Source: Ohtaekwangia sp036568665 (GTDB taxonomy: Bacteria > Bacteroidota > Bacteroidia > Cytophagales > Cyclobacteriaceae). From it: 18,871 bases of DNA. The notes under the pieces were generated by a model that made no database searches, was not told the origin of the DNA, and saw only the letters and a program-made list of their open reading frames with translations. Of this stretch, positions 1-8,265 are shown one piece after another; position 1 is the first letter of the stretch; each line of letters opens with the position of its first letter. Made by a program: the position numbers and the translations under genes. The stretch spans positions 1 to 18,871 of the forward strand of contig NZ_DATCSD010000317.1 in NCBI RefSeq assembly GCF_036568665.1. The letters run 5' to 3'.

Positions 1-761
1 TTAACATCGGCAGTGCTGATGCCGAGGCTAAAGGTAAATACACCGGAATATATACCCGCGGCATGTGTTACATCGGTAAATTTACCATTATCGTTTCGAA
101 ACAGTTTATTCTCCAGCAACGGATCGGCCGGCTGGTTTCGCAGTTGCATATAGTCTAACTGGCCACGTGCATATTCCGGTGACGACTGGTTTATGAGTAT
201 CATATCCAGATCGCCATCACGATCATAGTCAAGGAAAGAAGCCTGTGTAGAATATCCTGCATCTGCCAAACCGTAAGCTTCTGCCTGCTCGGTAAACGAC
301 AGATCGTGCATATTGATGAAGAGCAAATTTTTCCGCAGGCGACTATTGGAGAAACCGGAGCGACAAACATATATATCAAGCCATCCGTCATGGTTAACAT
401 CGGCCATCGTAACACCTGTACACCAGCCTTCTTTGCTGGCGATATTGGCTCTTGTAGTTATATCGTCAAAGCGAAGATTGCCACGATTCAGGAAGAGTCG
501 GTTCTTTACCATGTTGCCCGTAAAAAAAAGATCGGTGAGCCCGTCATTGTTAACGTCACCGGCAGCAACACCCCCACCGTTGTAAAAGTATGGATAGTGA
601 AGTATATTAAAATCAGGATTCTCTTCCTTGAGCAGATTACGAAAAGTTATACCGGTTTCTGTTTCCGGTAATTTTGTAAACAAGGTAGCAGGCATTTCCT
701 GTTTACAGGCACCTGCTATAATAAAGATGAAAAGAATCAAGAGTATAAATCTTCGTGGCAT
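1..761 (-). CDS. FG-GAP/VCBS-repeat lipoprotein, N-terminal part (runs off the left edge)
   Basis: The frame opens with an ATG at 761 and stays open to base 1, so about 253 residues are visible and the C-terminus lies outside. Residues 1-19 form a lipoprotein signal (two Arg, a hydrophobic stretch of Ile/Leu/Phe, then lipobox Ala-Gly-Ala-Cys19). Three calcium-loop motifs of the FG-GAP/VCBS type follow, of the form DVNNDG, DVNHDG and DYDRDG, each followed by a short hydrophobic strand. This is the pattern of the beta-propeller of CRTAC1-like VCBS proteins in Bacteroidota, which are often much longer and may end in an ASPIC/UnbV domain; that end cannot be seen here. It lies 84 bp downstream of susD on the same strand, behind a probable terminator. 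A role as an extra surface lipoprotein of the SusCD locus is inference; the substrate is unknown. Confidence 0.85.
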   Translation of the reverse strand, partial: MPRRFILLILFIFIIAGACKQEMPATLFTKLPETETGITFRNLLKEENPDFNILHYPYFYNGGGVAAGDVNNDGLTDLFFTGNMVKNRLFLNRGNLRFDDITTRANIASKEGWCTGVTMADVNHDGWLDIYVCRSGFSNSRLRKNLLFINMHDLSFTEQAEAYGLADAGYSTQASFLDYDRDGDLDMILINQSSPEYARGQLDYMQLRNQPADPLLENKLFRNDNGKFTDVTHAAGIYSGVFTFSLGISTADV

Positions 762-773
762 AGCGTGAGCATT

Positions 774-804
774 AAAAAATACAGGGCAGGATTTCTCCTA
801 CCCT
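774..804 (-). terminator. Intrinsic terminator between susD and the VCBS gene
   Basis: On the minus strand, arms AGGGTAGGA and TCCTGCCCT (positions 804-796 and 791-783) enclose a GAAA tetraloop, and a run of six T follows at 779-774. One base pair is G-U in minus-strand RNA but C-A in the opposite RNA, which fixes the orientation. It could end the susC-susD transcript or act as a partial terminator that lowers expression of the downstream VCBS gene. The same 8-base arms recur at 8420-8444. Confidence 0.75.
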
Positions 805-845
805 ATATTTGAATTAAAGTATGAATTATAACCTACAAAGTCTGT

Positions 846-2465
846 TTAAGGATGATCCCACCACAGGCGCGTGCCGCCAGTATCAGGCCCACCAAGCAGA
901 TCGATAGCACCGGCCACTCCACTCGGGTTGGTTGAGTATTCTCCGGAAGCAAATTCTATTCTGCGAATAAAATCGGTAGTGGAAATTTTGCCACCGCTAT
1001 AGTTCTTAACAACCGGGAATAATTTAGGATAGCCTGTTCTTCTGAACTCGCTCCATGCTTCCTGTCCGTCCGGATACATTGCGATCCACTTTTGTGTAAT
1101 GATGCGCTCGAGGCTACGCTCAAATGTATCACCATCATTCCATTGAATGGTTACAGTGCTCAGGTAAGGTGAACCTGCGAGTATATCATTCTCTCCGGCT
1201 GTTACGGCTTTCGGATCAGTATAAGGAGCAGCCTTCTTCGTATTGTCTGTAATATAGTCGTCATATCCTCCTACAGCATTCTGATCGAACGAAGTCTTTA
1301 CACCTTTCTCATAGTTGGTCTGTGCATCGCCTGCGCCAGACCATCCACGCAGCGCAGCTTCTGCCTTGAGGAACCATGCTTCTGCCGCTGTCATTAATTG
1401 TATCTCATCTGCAAATGTTACCAGCTTGGAGTAATCCTGGTAGCGCGACTTGGCATCTATATCTATACCTTCTCGTATGCCTTTATATTCACCAGCCACA
1501 GCAGGATCGCTCGCAGGCAATGCATACTTGGAGATACGCGGATCTTCGTAACCACCGAGTATAGATTCTACCGGTGCACCTAAACGAATATCGCCCCAGG
1601 TATTGTTGATAACGTTGAGCGGGTGCGTAGTCGGTATACTTACAACAAAGTTATCATCGTTTGTAGAAAGTATACCGAGCGAATGTGCCAAAGCCGCTTC
1701 ACCTTCTTCTTTCGCTTTTACAGGATCGATCTTGGAGATACGTATCGCCAAACGAAGACGCAATGTATTTGCAAAGCGTACCCACTTGGTATAGCTGCCA
1801 CTATATACCAGGTCGAACGGAGCGAAAGGTAAAGATTTCAGCGTCTCTTCTTTATCGGCATACGGTGTAAGCAGTGTGATCGCTTTATCGAGCTCTTCGA
1901 AAAACGCATAGTACACATCTTTTTGCGAGTCGTAGCTTACACTACCATCAGGATTGGTCTGACCGAATTTAGAGTAAATGATTGGTCCATATATATCTGA
2001 CACGCGGTGCATGGCTTCTACTTTCAGAATAAGCGACCACGCATAGAAATCGTCATATACATTTTCAGCCAGCGACTTTACCTGCGCAGCAGGCTTCATC
2101 ACAAAATCATATCCGTCAGACCATGGATATCCATTCCATCCTGCCACCAGTGAATACGTCATGTTGTTTACGTTGCCATTGAAAGGTGTAGGGGGCGTCA
2201 TATACCCGGAGTATACATCTCCGATCAGGTTTTGCTGTAACTGTGTGTTCCAGGCCGGATCGTTCACATACAGACTCAACTGCATCTGCTTGAACGGCAG
2301 GCCTACATAGTTAAAATCTTCTTTGAGTTGCTCGCGCGATATACCATAGGGATCGGTATTGAACTCTTCAAATTTATCGGTACAGCTTGTTATACAAAAA
2401 GCTGCCGTTGCCAGGATCACCAGCAATGCCAGCGATCGGTTTGAATTTGAATATATCTTTTTCAT
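846..2465 (-). CDS. SusD/RagB-family nutrient-binding outer-membrane lipoprotein
   Basis: SusD-like proteins are surface lipoproteins that cap the SusC barrel and bind the oligomer or peptide to be imported. From the ATG at 2465 the protein has 539 residues, a normal family length. It starts with MKK, a hydrophobic stretch and a lipobox ending in Cys28 (Ile-Thr-Ser-Cys), followed by the acidic TDKFEEFNTDP segment typical of the SusD-like_2 type. The body is rich in Trp, Tyr and Asn and has TPR-like helices such as AEAWFLKAEAALRG. An ATG at 2477 would add four residues (MHSS); I prefer 2465 because MKK begins a standard signal peptide. It starts 18 bp after the susC stop, so the two are co-transcribed. 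Family assignment is firm; the ligand is not predictable. Confidence 0.95.
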   Translation of the reverse strand: MKKIYSNSNRSLALLVILATAAFCITSCTDKFEEFNTDPYGISREQLKEDFNYVGLPFKQMQLSLYVNDPAWNTQLQQNLIGDVYSGYMTPPTPFNGNVNNMTYSLVAGWNGYPWSDGYDFVMKPAAQVKSLAENVYDDFYAWSLILKVEAMHRVSDIYGPIIYSKFGQTNPDGSVSYDSQKDVYYAFFEELDKAITLLTPYADKEETLKSLPFAPFDLVYSGSYTKWVRFANTLRLRLAIRISKIDPVKAKEEGEAALAHSLGILSTNDDNFVVSIPTTHPLNVINNTWGDIRLGAPVESILGGYEDPRISKYALPASDPAVAGEYKGIREGIDIDAKSRYQDYSKLVTFADEIQLMTAAEAWFLKAEAALRGWSGAGDAQTNYEKGVKTSFDQNAVGGYDDYITDNTKKAAPYTDPKAVTAGENDILAGSPYLSTVTIQWNDGDTFERSLERIITQKWIAMYPDGQEAWSEFRRTGYPKLFPVVKNYSGGKISTTDFIRRIEFASGEYSTNPSGVAGAIDLLGGPDTGGTRLWWDHP

Positions 2466-2483
2466 ACTGGAATGCATTGTTGA

Positions 2484-5400
2484 TTAAAATCCTACTTTAA
2501 GATTAACCCCGTAGCTCCGTGTGGTAGGCAAGCCAAACACATCTATACCTTGCAGGTTGTTGGCAGTACTCATGGTAATTTCCGGATCGAATGGTGCCTT
2601 GCGAGAAATGAAGAACAGGTTTCGTCCGATAAGCGAGAGGCTTATGTTGCGTATACCTTTTATCTGCACGGGTAATTTATACCCTACCGAAAATTCGCGT
2701 AGCCTTACATTCGTAGCGCTATAGGCATACTCGCTGGCTACACCGGCACGACCACCTATAGCAGTATAGTATTTCTGTGCATCGATCTTTTGCTCGTACG
2801 CAGTACCATCTTCGTAGGCAGCGGCTACATCTACACCACCATTATCGCGGGCATCGGCAGAAGCTTTGCTATAGCCATAGAAGTCGAGGTATGCTTGCGT
2901 AAGACTTATTACTTTACCTCCGAAACGGCCGTCAATCAAAAAGGAAACGCTGATGTTGTTGCTGAAGTCGATCGTGTTATTCCATCCCAAAGTAAATTTA
3001 GCTTGCGGATTGCCGGCATAGGTTGCATTCGGCACGGGTGTACTTTCTGTTACCGGTGTACCGGTAGCATCTACTACTACACGTCCCTGATCATCGCGCA
3101 CCAGTTTACGGTTGCCATATATATCACCCCAGCTTCCGCCCTGGCGAATGAACAAGCCGTACATATTTACTCCGAAGTCTGACAACACTTGCCAGTTATC
3201 CGCACCGAGTCCGTAGGCATTATCGGTCATGTCTAATACCTTGTTACGGTTAGCAGCAAAGTTGAGTGTGCTGGTCCAGTTAAGTGTACTGTTTTTTACA
3301 GGCACTACAGTAGCCGAGATCTCAACACCTTTGTTACGGATGTTACCGAGGTTCCAATACCATGTAGAGTAATTGGTGCTGGCTCCTGCACTGGCCGGTG
3401 AGGTGATGAACTGATCGTAGTTGTTGTTGATATAGTATGTGAAATCTATACCTACGCGATTGTCGAAGAATTTCAATTCAGTACCCACTTCGAACGAGCG
3501 GTTATCTTCCGGCTTCAGTTCTTTATAAGGGTTTGGTCCGAGCAGGTTTTGATCTACACTGTTGCGTGTTCCGTTCACGGCGTAATCGCGCGGGTGTGTA
3601 ATATAGGCGGGCACATCGTTACCTACTTTGGCATACGATGCACGCACTTTAGCAAAGCTGATGAACTGCGGCAGCGATACCATTTCAGTAAGCACAGCAT
3701 TTACACCGCCGGAGTAATAGAAATAGCCCGACTTCATGGTAGATGTATAGGCGAATGCAGAAGACCAATCATTGCGTGCTGTAAGATCGAAGAAGAGATA
3801 ATCTTTAAAGCCTAACTGCGCGCTGGCGAATACACCCTGCAGTTGTTTTCTGTTAAGCGTTTGTGTAACGCGCTCGGCTGTCGGAGATATATTCCACACC
3901 GAGAATACATTGGGAATGTTCAACCCTTTCGGATCGGTAGGGCTGGCATCGATCATTATGTCGTCATTCGCCTTGATGTCTTGTATACTCGTACCTAACG
4001 TAGCCGACAACATCCACTGCTCGGATAATTTTTTATTCGCTAACAACAAGAAGTCTCCGTATAGCTGTGTGTTGAATTGTTCATCGAGGGTATAGCGACC
4101 GTTGGGAGCAGCAAATACACCTTGCGTACCGGCATAGGATTTCAATTCATATTTATCAAACGATTTGTCGTAACGACCGCGCGCCTGCACATGCAACCAG
4201 TCTGCTAATTTATAGTTCAGTGTTAACGAACCGAACACACGATCTCTGCGATCATCGCGTGTATTTTTATAGAGCGCCCAGTAAGGATTCTGCTGATCAT
4301 CTTCACCGGTCATGCCTTTATCAAAATTTATATTCCACCAGTTTTGCAAATACATGTTGCGGGTAGGAGAGAAATACTGGTAGTTATCTTTAAAGTTGTT
4401 GAAGTCCAAACCTCTTGGCATCAGGTATAGTCCGGTAAGCGGGTTGTTATATATACCTGACACCGGACGGTTGTGCGACTTTTGTGTGAGCAGGTTTACA
4501 CTGGCATCGATCGATAAGCGATCATCCAACAACTTGGCTGTTTCGCGCAGGTTTAATGTATGGCGATCAAACTCGCTGGTGGGAAGTATACCATTGTTGG
4601 TTGTGTTGGAGTACGAAACGTATGTCTGTGCTTTCTCGGTACCACCGCTAAACGATAATGAATTTGTCCACGTAGTTCCTGTCTTCCAGAAATCTGAAAC
4701 GTGATCTGGAGCATTTACTACATTTCCCCAGCTGTCGCGTGTGTTAGAAACAGGATCGGTTTGCCCGTACTTGAATTGCAGCTCAGGTTTTACCAGTACA
4801 TTCTCCATGGTAAAGTTAGAGGAGAAGTCGATCTTCGATTGACCTGCTTTGCCTTTCTTCGTGGTGATCAGAATTACACCGTTTGCTGCCTGGCTTCCAT
4901 ATAGCGCAGCAGCCGATGCACCTTTCAATATACTGATGCTCTCTATATCGTCCGGATTTATATTTGATATAGCATCGCCAGCATCACGCCCAGAGCTTCC
5001 GCTTCCGGCTGATTGTCCCCATACATCGGTTGGTTGACCTATGCTTGGGTTCTGCATCGGCACACCATCAATTACATAAAGAGCCTGGTTTGCTATAGTC
5101 GATTTATTACCGCGCAATACTACGCGGGTTGATCCACCCACACCGTTGGCACGGTTGATCGTTATACCGGCAACTTTACCATTCAGCGTATTCATCAGGT
5201 TGGCATCGCGGGCAACGGTTAACTGTTCGCCTCCCACCTGTTGTACAGAATAGGTAAGTGATTTTGTTTCTCTCTCTATACCGAGCGCTGTTACTACTAC
5301 TTCGTTCAGTTGCGTGGCATCTTCCACCAATACAACATCAATCGTAGTGCGATTACCCACCGGGATTTCCTGTGTGGAAAAGCCAATAAAAGAAAAGATC

Positions 5401-5954
5401 AGAACGTCTTCCGGGTTTGATACGCTGATCACATATTTACCTTCTGTATCCGTAGAGGTACCGGTAGATGTACCTTTCACTAAAATAGATACACCGGGTA
5501 ATGCATTGCCTGCACCATCCGATACTTTACCAGCTACGGTAACCGCGACTGATGCTTCGAGTTTTTCTTCTTCGCTCTGTTCTTCTTCCAGTTGATTTAC
5601 CGGGCTCAGCACGATACGCTTGCCGATAACTTTATAGTGTACTTCAGGACCGAGCAATTCTGCCAACACTTCTTCGAGGCTGGCATTTTTCATGTGCAGG
5701 GTTACGCGCTTCTGGTCTTCAACAAGTTCAGGACTATAGGCAAATTTTACTTTTGCCTGCTCGCTGATACGTATCAGCGCCTGCTGAAAATCTTCACCGT
5801 CAACATCCAGTGTGATTTTCTTTTCGAGCACCTTCTGGCCCATGGTATCCACAGCATACACAAATGCTACGGAGAAGGTAGTGAGTAGAATATGGATCAA
5901 TGTCACTCTCATAAGAAACAGTAATGTTTCTTGAACCGGTTTAGGTTTATTCAT
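2484..5954 (-). CDS. SusC/RagA-family TonB-dependent transporter with STN signalling domain
   Basis: This is the outer-membrane TonB-linked channel that imports the ligand captured by SusD. From the ATG at 5954 it has 1156 residues. A hydrophobic signal region spans about 10-36. An STN domain follows (about 45-115), then a Glu-rich linker (121-133), a carboxypeptidase-like regulatory domain (about 137-212, with LPGVSILVKGT and the EGKY turn), the plug (about 218-370, with LNEVVVTALG, YVIDGVPM and LKGASAAALYGSQAANGVI) and the barrel, which ends in a terminal Phe. The frame is open upstream to 6047, but those 31 residues lack any signal-peptide character, so I use the internal Met. The STN domain, with an ECF sigma gene and fecR upstream, indicates transcriptional signalling by the transporter. 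It is 161 bp downstream of fecR, and a hairpin sits in that gap. Confidence 0.95.
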   Translation of the reverse strand: MNKPKPVQETLLFLMRVTLIHILLTTFSVAFVYAVDTMGQKVLEKKITLDVDGEDFQQALIRISEQAKVKFAYSPELVEDQKRVTLHMKNASLEEVLAELLGPEVHYKVIGKRIVLSPVNQLEEEQSEEEKLEASVAVTVAGKVSDGAGNALPGVSILVKGTSTGTSTDTEGKYVISVSNPEDVLIFSFIGFSTQEIPVGNRTTIDVVLVEDATQLNEVVVTALGIERETKSLTYSVQQVGGEQLTVARDANLMNTLNGKVAGITINRANGVGGSTRVVLRGNKSTIANQALYVIDGVPMQNPSIGQPTDVWGQSAGSGSSGRDAGDAISNINPDDIESISILKGASAAALYGSQAANGVILITTKKGKAGQSKIDFSSNFTMENVLVKPELQFKYGQTDPVSNTRDSWGNVVNAPDHVSDFWKTGTTWTNSLSFSGGTEKAQTYVSYSNTTNNGILPTSEFDRHTLNLRETAKLLDDRLSIDASVNLLTQKSHNRPVSGIYNNPLTGLYLMPRGLDFNNFKDNYQYFSPTRNMYLQNWWNINFDKGMTGEDDQQNPYWALYKNTRDDRRDRVFGSLTLNYKLADWLHVQARGRYDKSFDKYELKSYAGTQGVFAAPNGRYTLDEQFNTQLYGDFLLLANKKLSEQWMLSATLGTSIQDIKANDDIMIDASPTDPKGLNIPNVFSVWNISPTAERVTQTLNRKQLQGVFASAQLGFKDYLFFDLTARNDWSSAFAYTSTMKSGYFYYSGGVNAVLTEMVSLPQFISFAKVRASYAKVGNDVPAYITHPRDYAVNGTRNSVDQNLLGPNPYKELKPEDNRSFEVGTELKFFDNRVGIDFTYYINNNYDQFITSPASAGASTNYSTWYWNLGNIRNKGVEISATVVPVKNSTLNWTSTLNFAANRNKVLDMTDNAYGLGADNWQVLSDFGVNMYGLFIRQGGSWGDIYGNRKLVRDDQGRVVVDATGTPVTESTPVPNATYAGNPQAKFTLGWNNTIDFSNNISVSFLIDGRFGGKVISLTQAYLDFYGYSKASADARDNGGVDVAAAYEDGTAYEQKIDAQKYYTAIGGRAGVASEYAYSATNVRLREFSVGYKLPVQIKGIRNISLSLIGRNLFFISRKAPFDPEITMSTANNLQGIDVFGLPTTRSYGVNLKVGF

Positions 5955-5965
5955 AAATTGAAATG

Positions 5966-6067
5966 TTTTTGTTTGTAATAGGGCAAAAACTAGGGGCACG
6001 CGATCTCTGATCGTGCTGCCTGCAAGGGCTGGTAATGGTCGCAACATTACCGGCCTCTTTTGTTTTT
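5966..6067 (+). ncRNA. Possible cis-antisense RNA over the susC leader
   Basis: No plus-strand protein gene exists left of 8932, yet the plus strand carries a good intrinsic terminator at 6026-6067. Upstream of it, TTG (5931-5933), a 20-base gap and TAAATTG (5954-5960) form a weak match to the Bacteroidota TTG/TAnnTTTG promoter. A transcript starting near 5966 would be about 100 nt and fully antisense to the susC 5' leader. Antisense small RNAs in this position are known for Bacteroides polysaccharide-utilisation loci (DonS of B. fragilis). The 5' end here is a guess. Confidence 0.35.
6026..6067 (+). terminator. Plus-strand intrinsic terminator in the fecR-susC gap
   Basis: In plus-strand RNA a 12-bp stem forms between GGGCTGGTAATG (6026-6037) and CATTACCGGCCT (6045-6056), with loop GTCGCAA and two G-U pairs. 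The tract CTTTTGTTTTT follows immediately. In minus-strand RNA the same G-U positions become A-C mismatches and no T tract follows, so the signal points to plus-strand transcription, opposite to every gene around it. In the susC mRNA the weaker hairpin may still affect the leader. Confidence 0.6.
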
Positions 6068-6115
6068 ATAGGGTTGTTCTTTGGTAGGTTTTACTTCATA
6101 GGCTGTTGTGTTTGG

Positions 6116-7216
6116 TTAAGGTTTTACATTGTTATGACTACAACCATTTGCTTCAATTACAATAGAGGCGCCATCCATAGCGTACTGCCCGCCAAGTGCA
6201 TGGCAGATTATTTCCAGTTGCTCGTATAGTCCTTCTTCTTCCATAATATCACTGGTAAGTGTGCAGCCCGTCAGCGCCTGTTCATCATAGCGGATGTCTA
6301 CGCCATAGCTCGTGCTCAGCGATTTGAGCAACTGCACTACCTGCACATTGGTATAATAATTTTTAATGGGTGGCTGTGGGGCCAATATATAGGGGTGCTC
6401 CACGATCTGGCGGGTAACAAAACGATCGCGCTTGCTATACACCGCCTGGTGGTTTGGTGTAAGCGTTACCTCCTGCACATCTTTACTCTTATCGCCATGC
6501 ACAGTTGCTTTGGCAAACACTGATACTTTTCCGGTTTTTACAGCTACTATAATTTTTTCGGCATTCTTATCAGCACTCACGCGGAAGCTTGTGCCCAGCA
6601 CGCGGGTGGTAACTTCGTTGGTATATACCAGGAAGGGCCGTGAGGCATCTTTCGCTACTTCAAAAAATGCTTCGCCTGAAAGATATACTTCGCGTTTACC
6701 ATCAAAATGTTCAGGGTACCGGATCTCTCCGCCCGGCTCCAGCGAAATAGTGCTGCCATCTTTCAGTGCTACTACCTGCTTAGTTCCGCAGGTGTTTACA
6801 ATCTTCAGCCAGTTGTCTGATGGCTTATCTACAAAGGCTGCACTCTTATTACTCTCGCGGAAATATTGTGTAAAAAGCAGTATACCAGCCGTTGCGAGTA
6901 GTGCAAAGGAGGCTGCATATCGCCAAAGGCGGAAAGGTTTTCTGCCGGCAGATTCTTCGCGGTCAATCCACATCTGGTCGTTTACTGTGGGCGTTCTTGC
7001 TTCGAGTATTTTGCGGTATATACGTTCCGAGGTTGCCTGTGCTTCAATATCGGGTATAGTATTACTCTCTATTTCTGTATGCAGTTCTTTCGCTATTCGG
7101 TGTTTCACATCTTCCTCCACTTGCCCCGACTGGATCATCTCCAGCAGCAGGGCTCGTTCTTCTTCAGAAGCCGTGTTGTTCAGGTAGCGTTCAATTAAAT
7201 CGTCCAGGTTGTGCAT
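6116..7216 (-). CDS. FecR-family anti-sigma factor / signal transducer
   Basis: FecR-like proteins hold a partner ECF sigma factor at the inner membrane and release it when the TonB transporter signals. The protein has 366 residues and starts MHNLDDLIERYL, the helical sigma-binding N-terminus. One membrane segment follows at about 98-118 (YAASFALLATAGILLF). The FecR domain comes next (VALKDGSTISLEPGGEIRYP, then GEAFFEVAKDASRPFLVYT and VLGTSFRV), and a DUF4974-type C-terminal domain (LLKSLSTSYGVDIRYD) closes it. All parts are in the usual order and length. It lies 288 bp downstream of the sigma gene, behind a terminator, so it probably has its own promoter. Pairing with this sigma factor and this SusC is inferred from position and from the STN domain. 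Confidence 0.93.
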   Translation of the reverse strand: MHNLDDLIERYLNNTASEEERALLLEMIQSGQVEEDVKHRIAKELHTEIESNTIPDIEAQATSERIYRKILEARTPTVNDQMWIDREESAGRKPFRLWRYAASFALLATAGILLFTQYFRESNKSAAFVDKPSDNWLKIVNTCGTKQVVALKDGSTISLEPGGEIRYPEHFDGKREVYLSGEAFFEVAKDASRPFLVYTNEVTTRVLGTSFRVSADKNAEKIIVAVKTGKVSVFAKATVHGDKSKDVQEVTLTPNHQAVYSKRDRFVTRQIVEHPYILAPQPPIKNYYTNVQVVQLLKSLSTSYGVDIRYDEQALTGCTLTSDIMEEEGLYEQLEIICHALGGQYAMDGASIVIEANGCSHNNVKP

Positions 7217-7284
7217 GATACATTTTCAGGATAAAGTATACATCAGCGTATGGTTGTAAAATTCTGCGAAGGCTTTGTTACGGC

Positions 7285-7309
7285 CATCTATAGTATAAGA
7301 GTATAGATG
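7285..7309. repeat. Inverted repeat upstream of fecR
   Basis: Perfect 8-base arms, CATCTATA at 7285-7292 and TATAGATG at 7302-7309, are separated by 9 bases. The repeat lies about 70 bp upstream of the fecR start. It could be an operator or a hairpin in the fecR leader. No T tract follows on either strand, so I do not call it a terminator. Confidence 0.4.
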
Positions 7310-7367
7310 CCGATATGAAGGTGTAGTGCAGGAGAAAAAATATTTTCAAAAAAACTGCAATCGAAAA

Positions 7368-7396
7368 ATATACTCTCGTTTCCGTACACGAGAATA
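7368..7396 (-). promoter_or_regulatory. Candidate fecR upstream element shared with the sigma gene
   Basis: On the minus strand this reads TATTCTCGTG, a short spacer, then GAAACGAGAGTATAT. It shares a GAAACG core, a GAG block, a flanking TATAT and a CACGA block (plus-strand view) with 8266-8297 upstream of the sigma gene. It lies just past the sigma terminator and about 150 bp before fecR. GAAAC resembles the AAC-type -35 core used by many ECF sigma factors, so it may be bound by the sigma factor encoded next door; this is inference. Confidence 0.35.
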
Positions 7397-7406
7397 ATGC
7401 CGCTCT

Positions 7407-7446
7407 AAAAAATAAAAGAGGTTGCAACAGATGTCACAACCTCTTT
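7407..7446 (-). terminator. Intrinsic terminator of the ECF sigma gene
   Basis: Perfect 10-base arms AAAGAGGTTG and CAACCTCTTT (7446-7437 and 7424-7415 in minus-strand order) enclose a 12-base loop. On the minus strand a TTTT-A-TTTTTT tract follows at 7417-7407. It stands 58 bp after the sigma stop codon and so separates the sigma transcript from fecR-susC-susD. Confidence 0.8.
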
Positions 7447-7504
7447 ACTCTATAAAATACTTTTCAGGTATAGATATAGTGTATAAATCTCTTTGACTAT
7501 GGTA

Positions 7505-8155
7505 TTAGCAACCTATCTCGTACACCATTCTGAACATGAGCCATCCTAAAATATAGGTACCTACATGCGGCTGCAGATAATGGCGTATAAACTGCAACGC
7601 TTTGGCCATGTGTGTCTTTACTGTGAGTCGCGATATATTTAGCTGCTGCGCTATAGCTTCGTGACTCAACCCTTCTACTTTGGCGAGCTGAAATACCTGC
7701 TTTTGCTGCGATGGCAGTAATTTTACTGCCTGTTGCACAAGCTGTTCGTATTGTTTTTCGAGCAGCAGATCATCGAGCGTATCGTCTACCAGCGAACGCT
7801 CTTCGGTATATTTACTTTTGGCCAGTTCCTCGTACGCCAGTTTGCGCAGAGTTTTGTAAGTGAGATTCTTCGCCATGGTTACCAGGTAATATTCCAGGTG
7901 AAGCACTTCGGTAAATTCCGAGCGCTTGTTCCACAACGTTGAGAATATTTCCTGCACAATGTCTTCTGCCAGAGCCGATGACCTGGTGTAGCGCTTCGTT
8001 ACCCGGTAAATATGCAGCCAGTAACGATCGTACAATTGTTTAAAAGCAATTTCACTCCCGAGTGCCAGTTGGTGTAGCACATCGCTTTCTTGGTAAGGTG
8101 GAAGATGAGCGAGCACAGTAATATAATTCTCAATTAAACAGAAACGCACAAGCAA
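7505..8155 (-). CDS. ECF RNA polymerase sigma-70 factor (Bacteroidetes type)
   Basis: This sigma factor probably directs transcription of fecR-susC-susD and possibly its own gene. It has 216 residues from the ATG at 8155. Region 2 is at about 35-85 (EIAFKQLYDRYW, AEDIVQEIFSTLW) and region 4 at about 145-195 (LPSQQKQVFQLAKVEGLSHE, then a helix-turn-helix with SRLTVKTHMAKAL). The last 20 residues (GTYILGWLMFRMV and flanks) are hydrophobic and could touch the membrane or the anti-sigma factor. A GTG at 8116 gives a start of VLAHLPPYQESD that fits the usual N-terminus of this family better, so the first 13 residues are doubtful. It is transcribed alone, ending at the terminator near 7407. Confidence 0.93.
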   Translation of the reverse strand: MLVRFCLIENYITVLAHLPPYQESDVLHQLALGSEIAFKQLYDRYWLHIYRVTKRYTRSSALAEDIVQEIFSTLWNKRSEFTEVLHLEYYLVTMAKNLTYKTLRKLAYEELAKSKYTEERSLVDDTLDDLLLEKQYEQLVQQAVKLLPSQQKQVFQLAKVEGLSHEAIAQQLNISRLTVKTHMAKALQFIRHYLQPHVGTYILGWLMFRMVYEIGC

Positions 8156-8265
8156 AACACACTACACAAAATATAGTATATATAGCCGGTTTACGGTTCT
8201 TTATTGAAATGTAGAAAAAGAAACCTGAAAGAAAAAGTTATTGAACAGATAAGTACTGAAACAAT

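Noticed and set aside
306..671. A 121-codon plus-strand frame near the left edge
   Set aside because: It is antisense to the VCBS lipoprotein, whose signal peptide, lipobox and three calcium-loop motifs are clear on the minus strand.
5955..6047. N-terminal extension of SusC to an ATG at 6047
   Set aside because: The extra 31 residues lack signal-peptide features and cover the leader hairpin; the Met at 5954 gives a normal signal region before the STN domain.
6432..7187. A 251-codon plus-strand open frame opposite fecR
   Set aside because: It is the antisense shadow of a clear FecR gene, Ser-rich as expected from such a shadow, with no domain.
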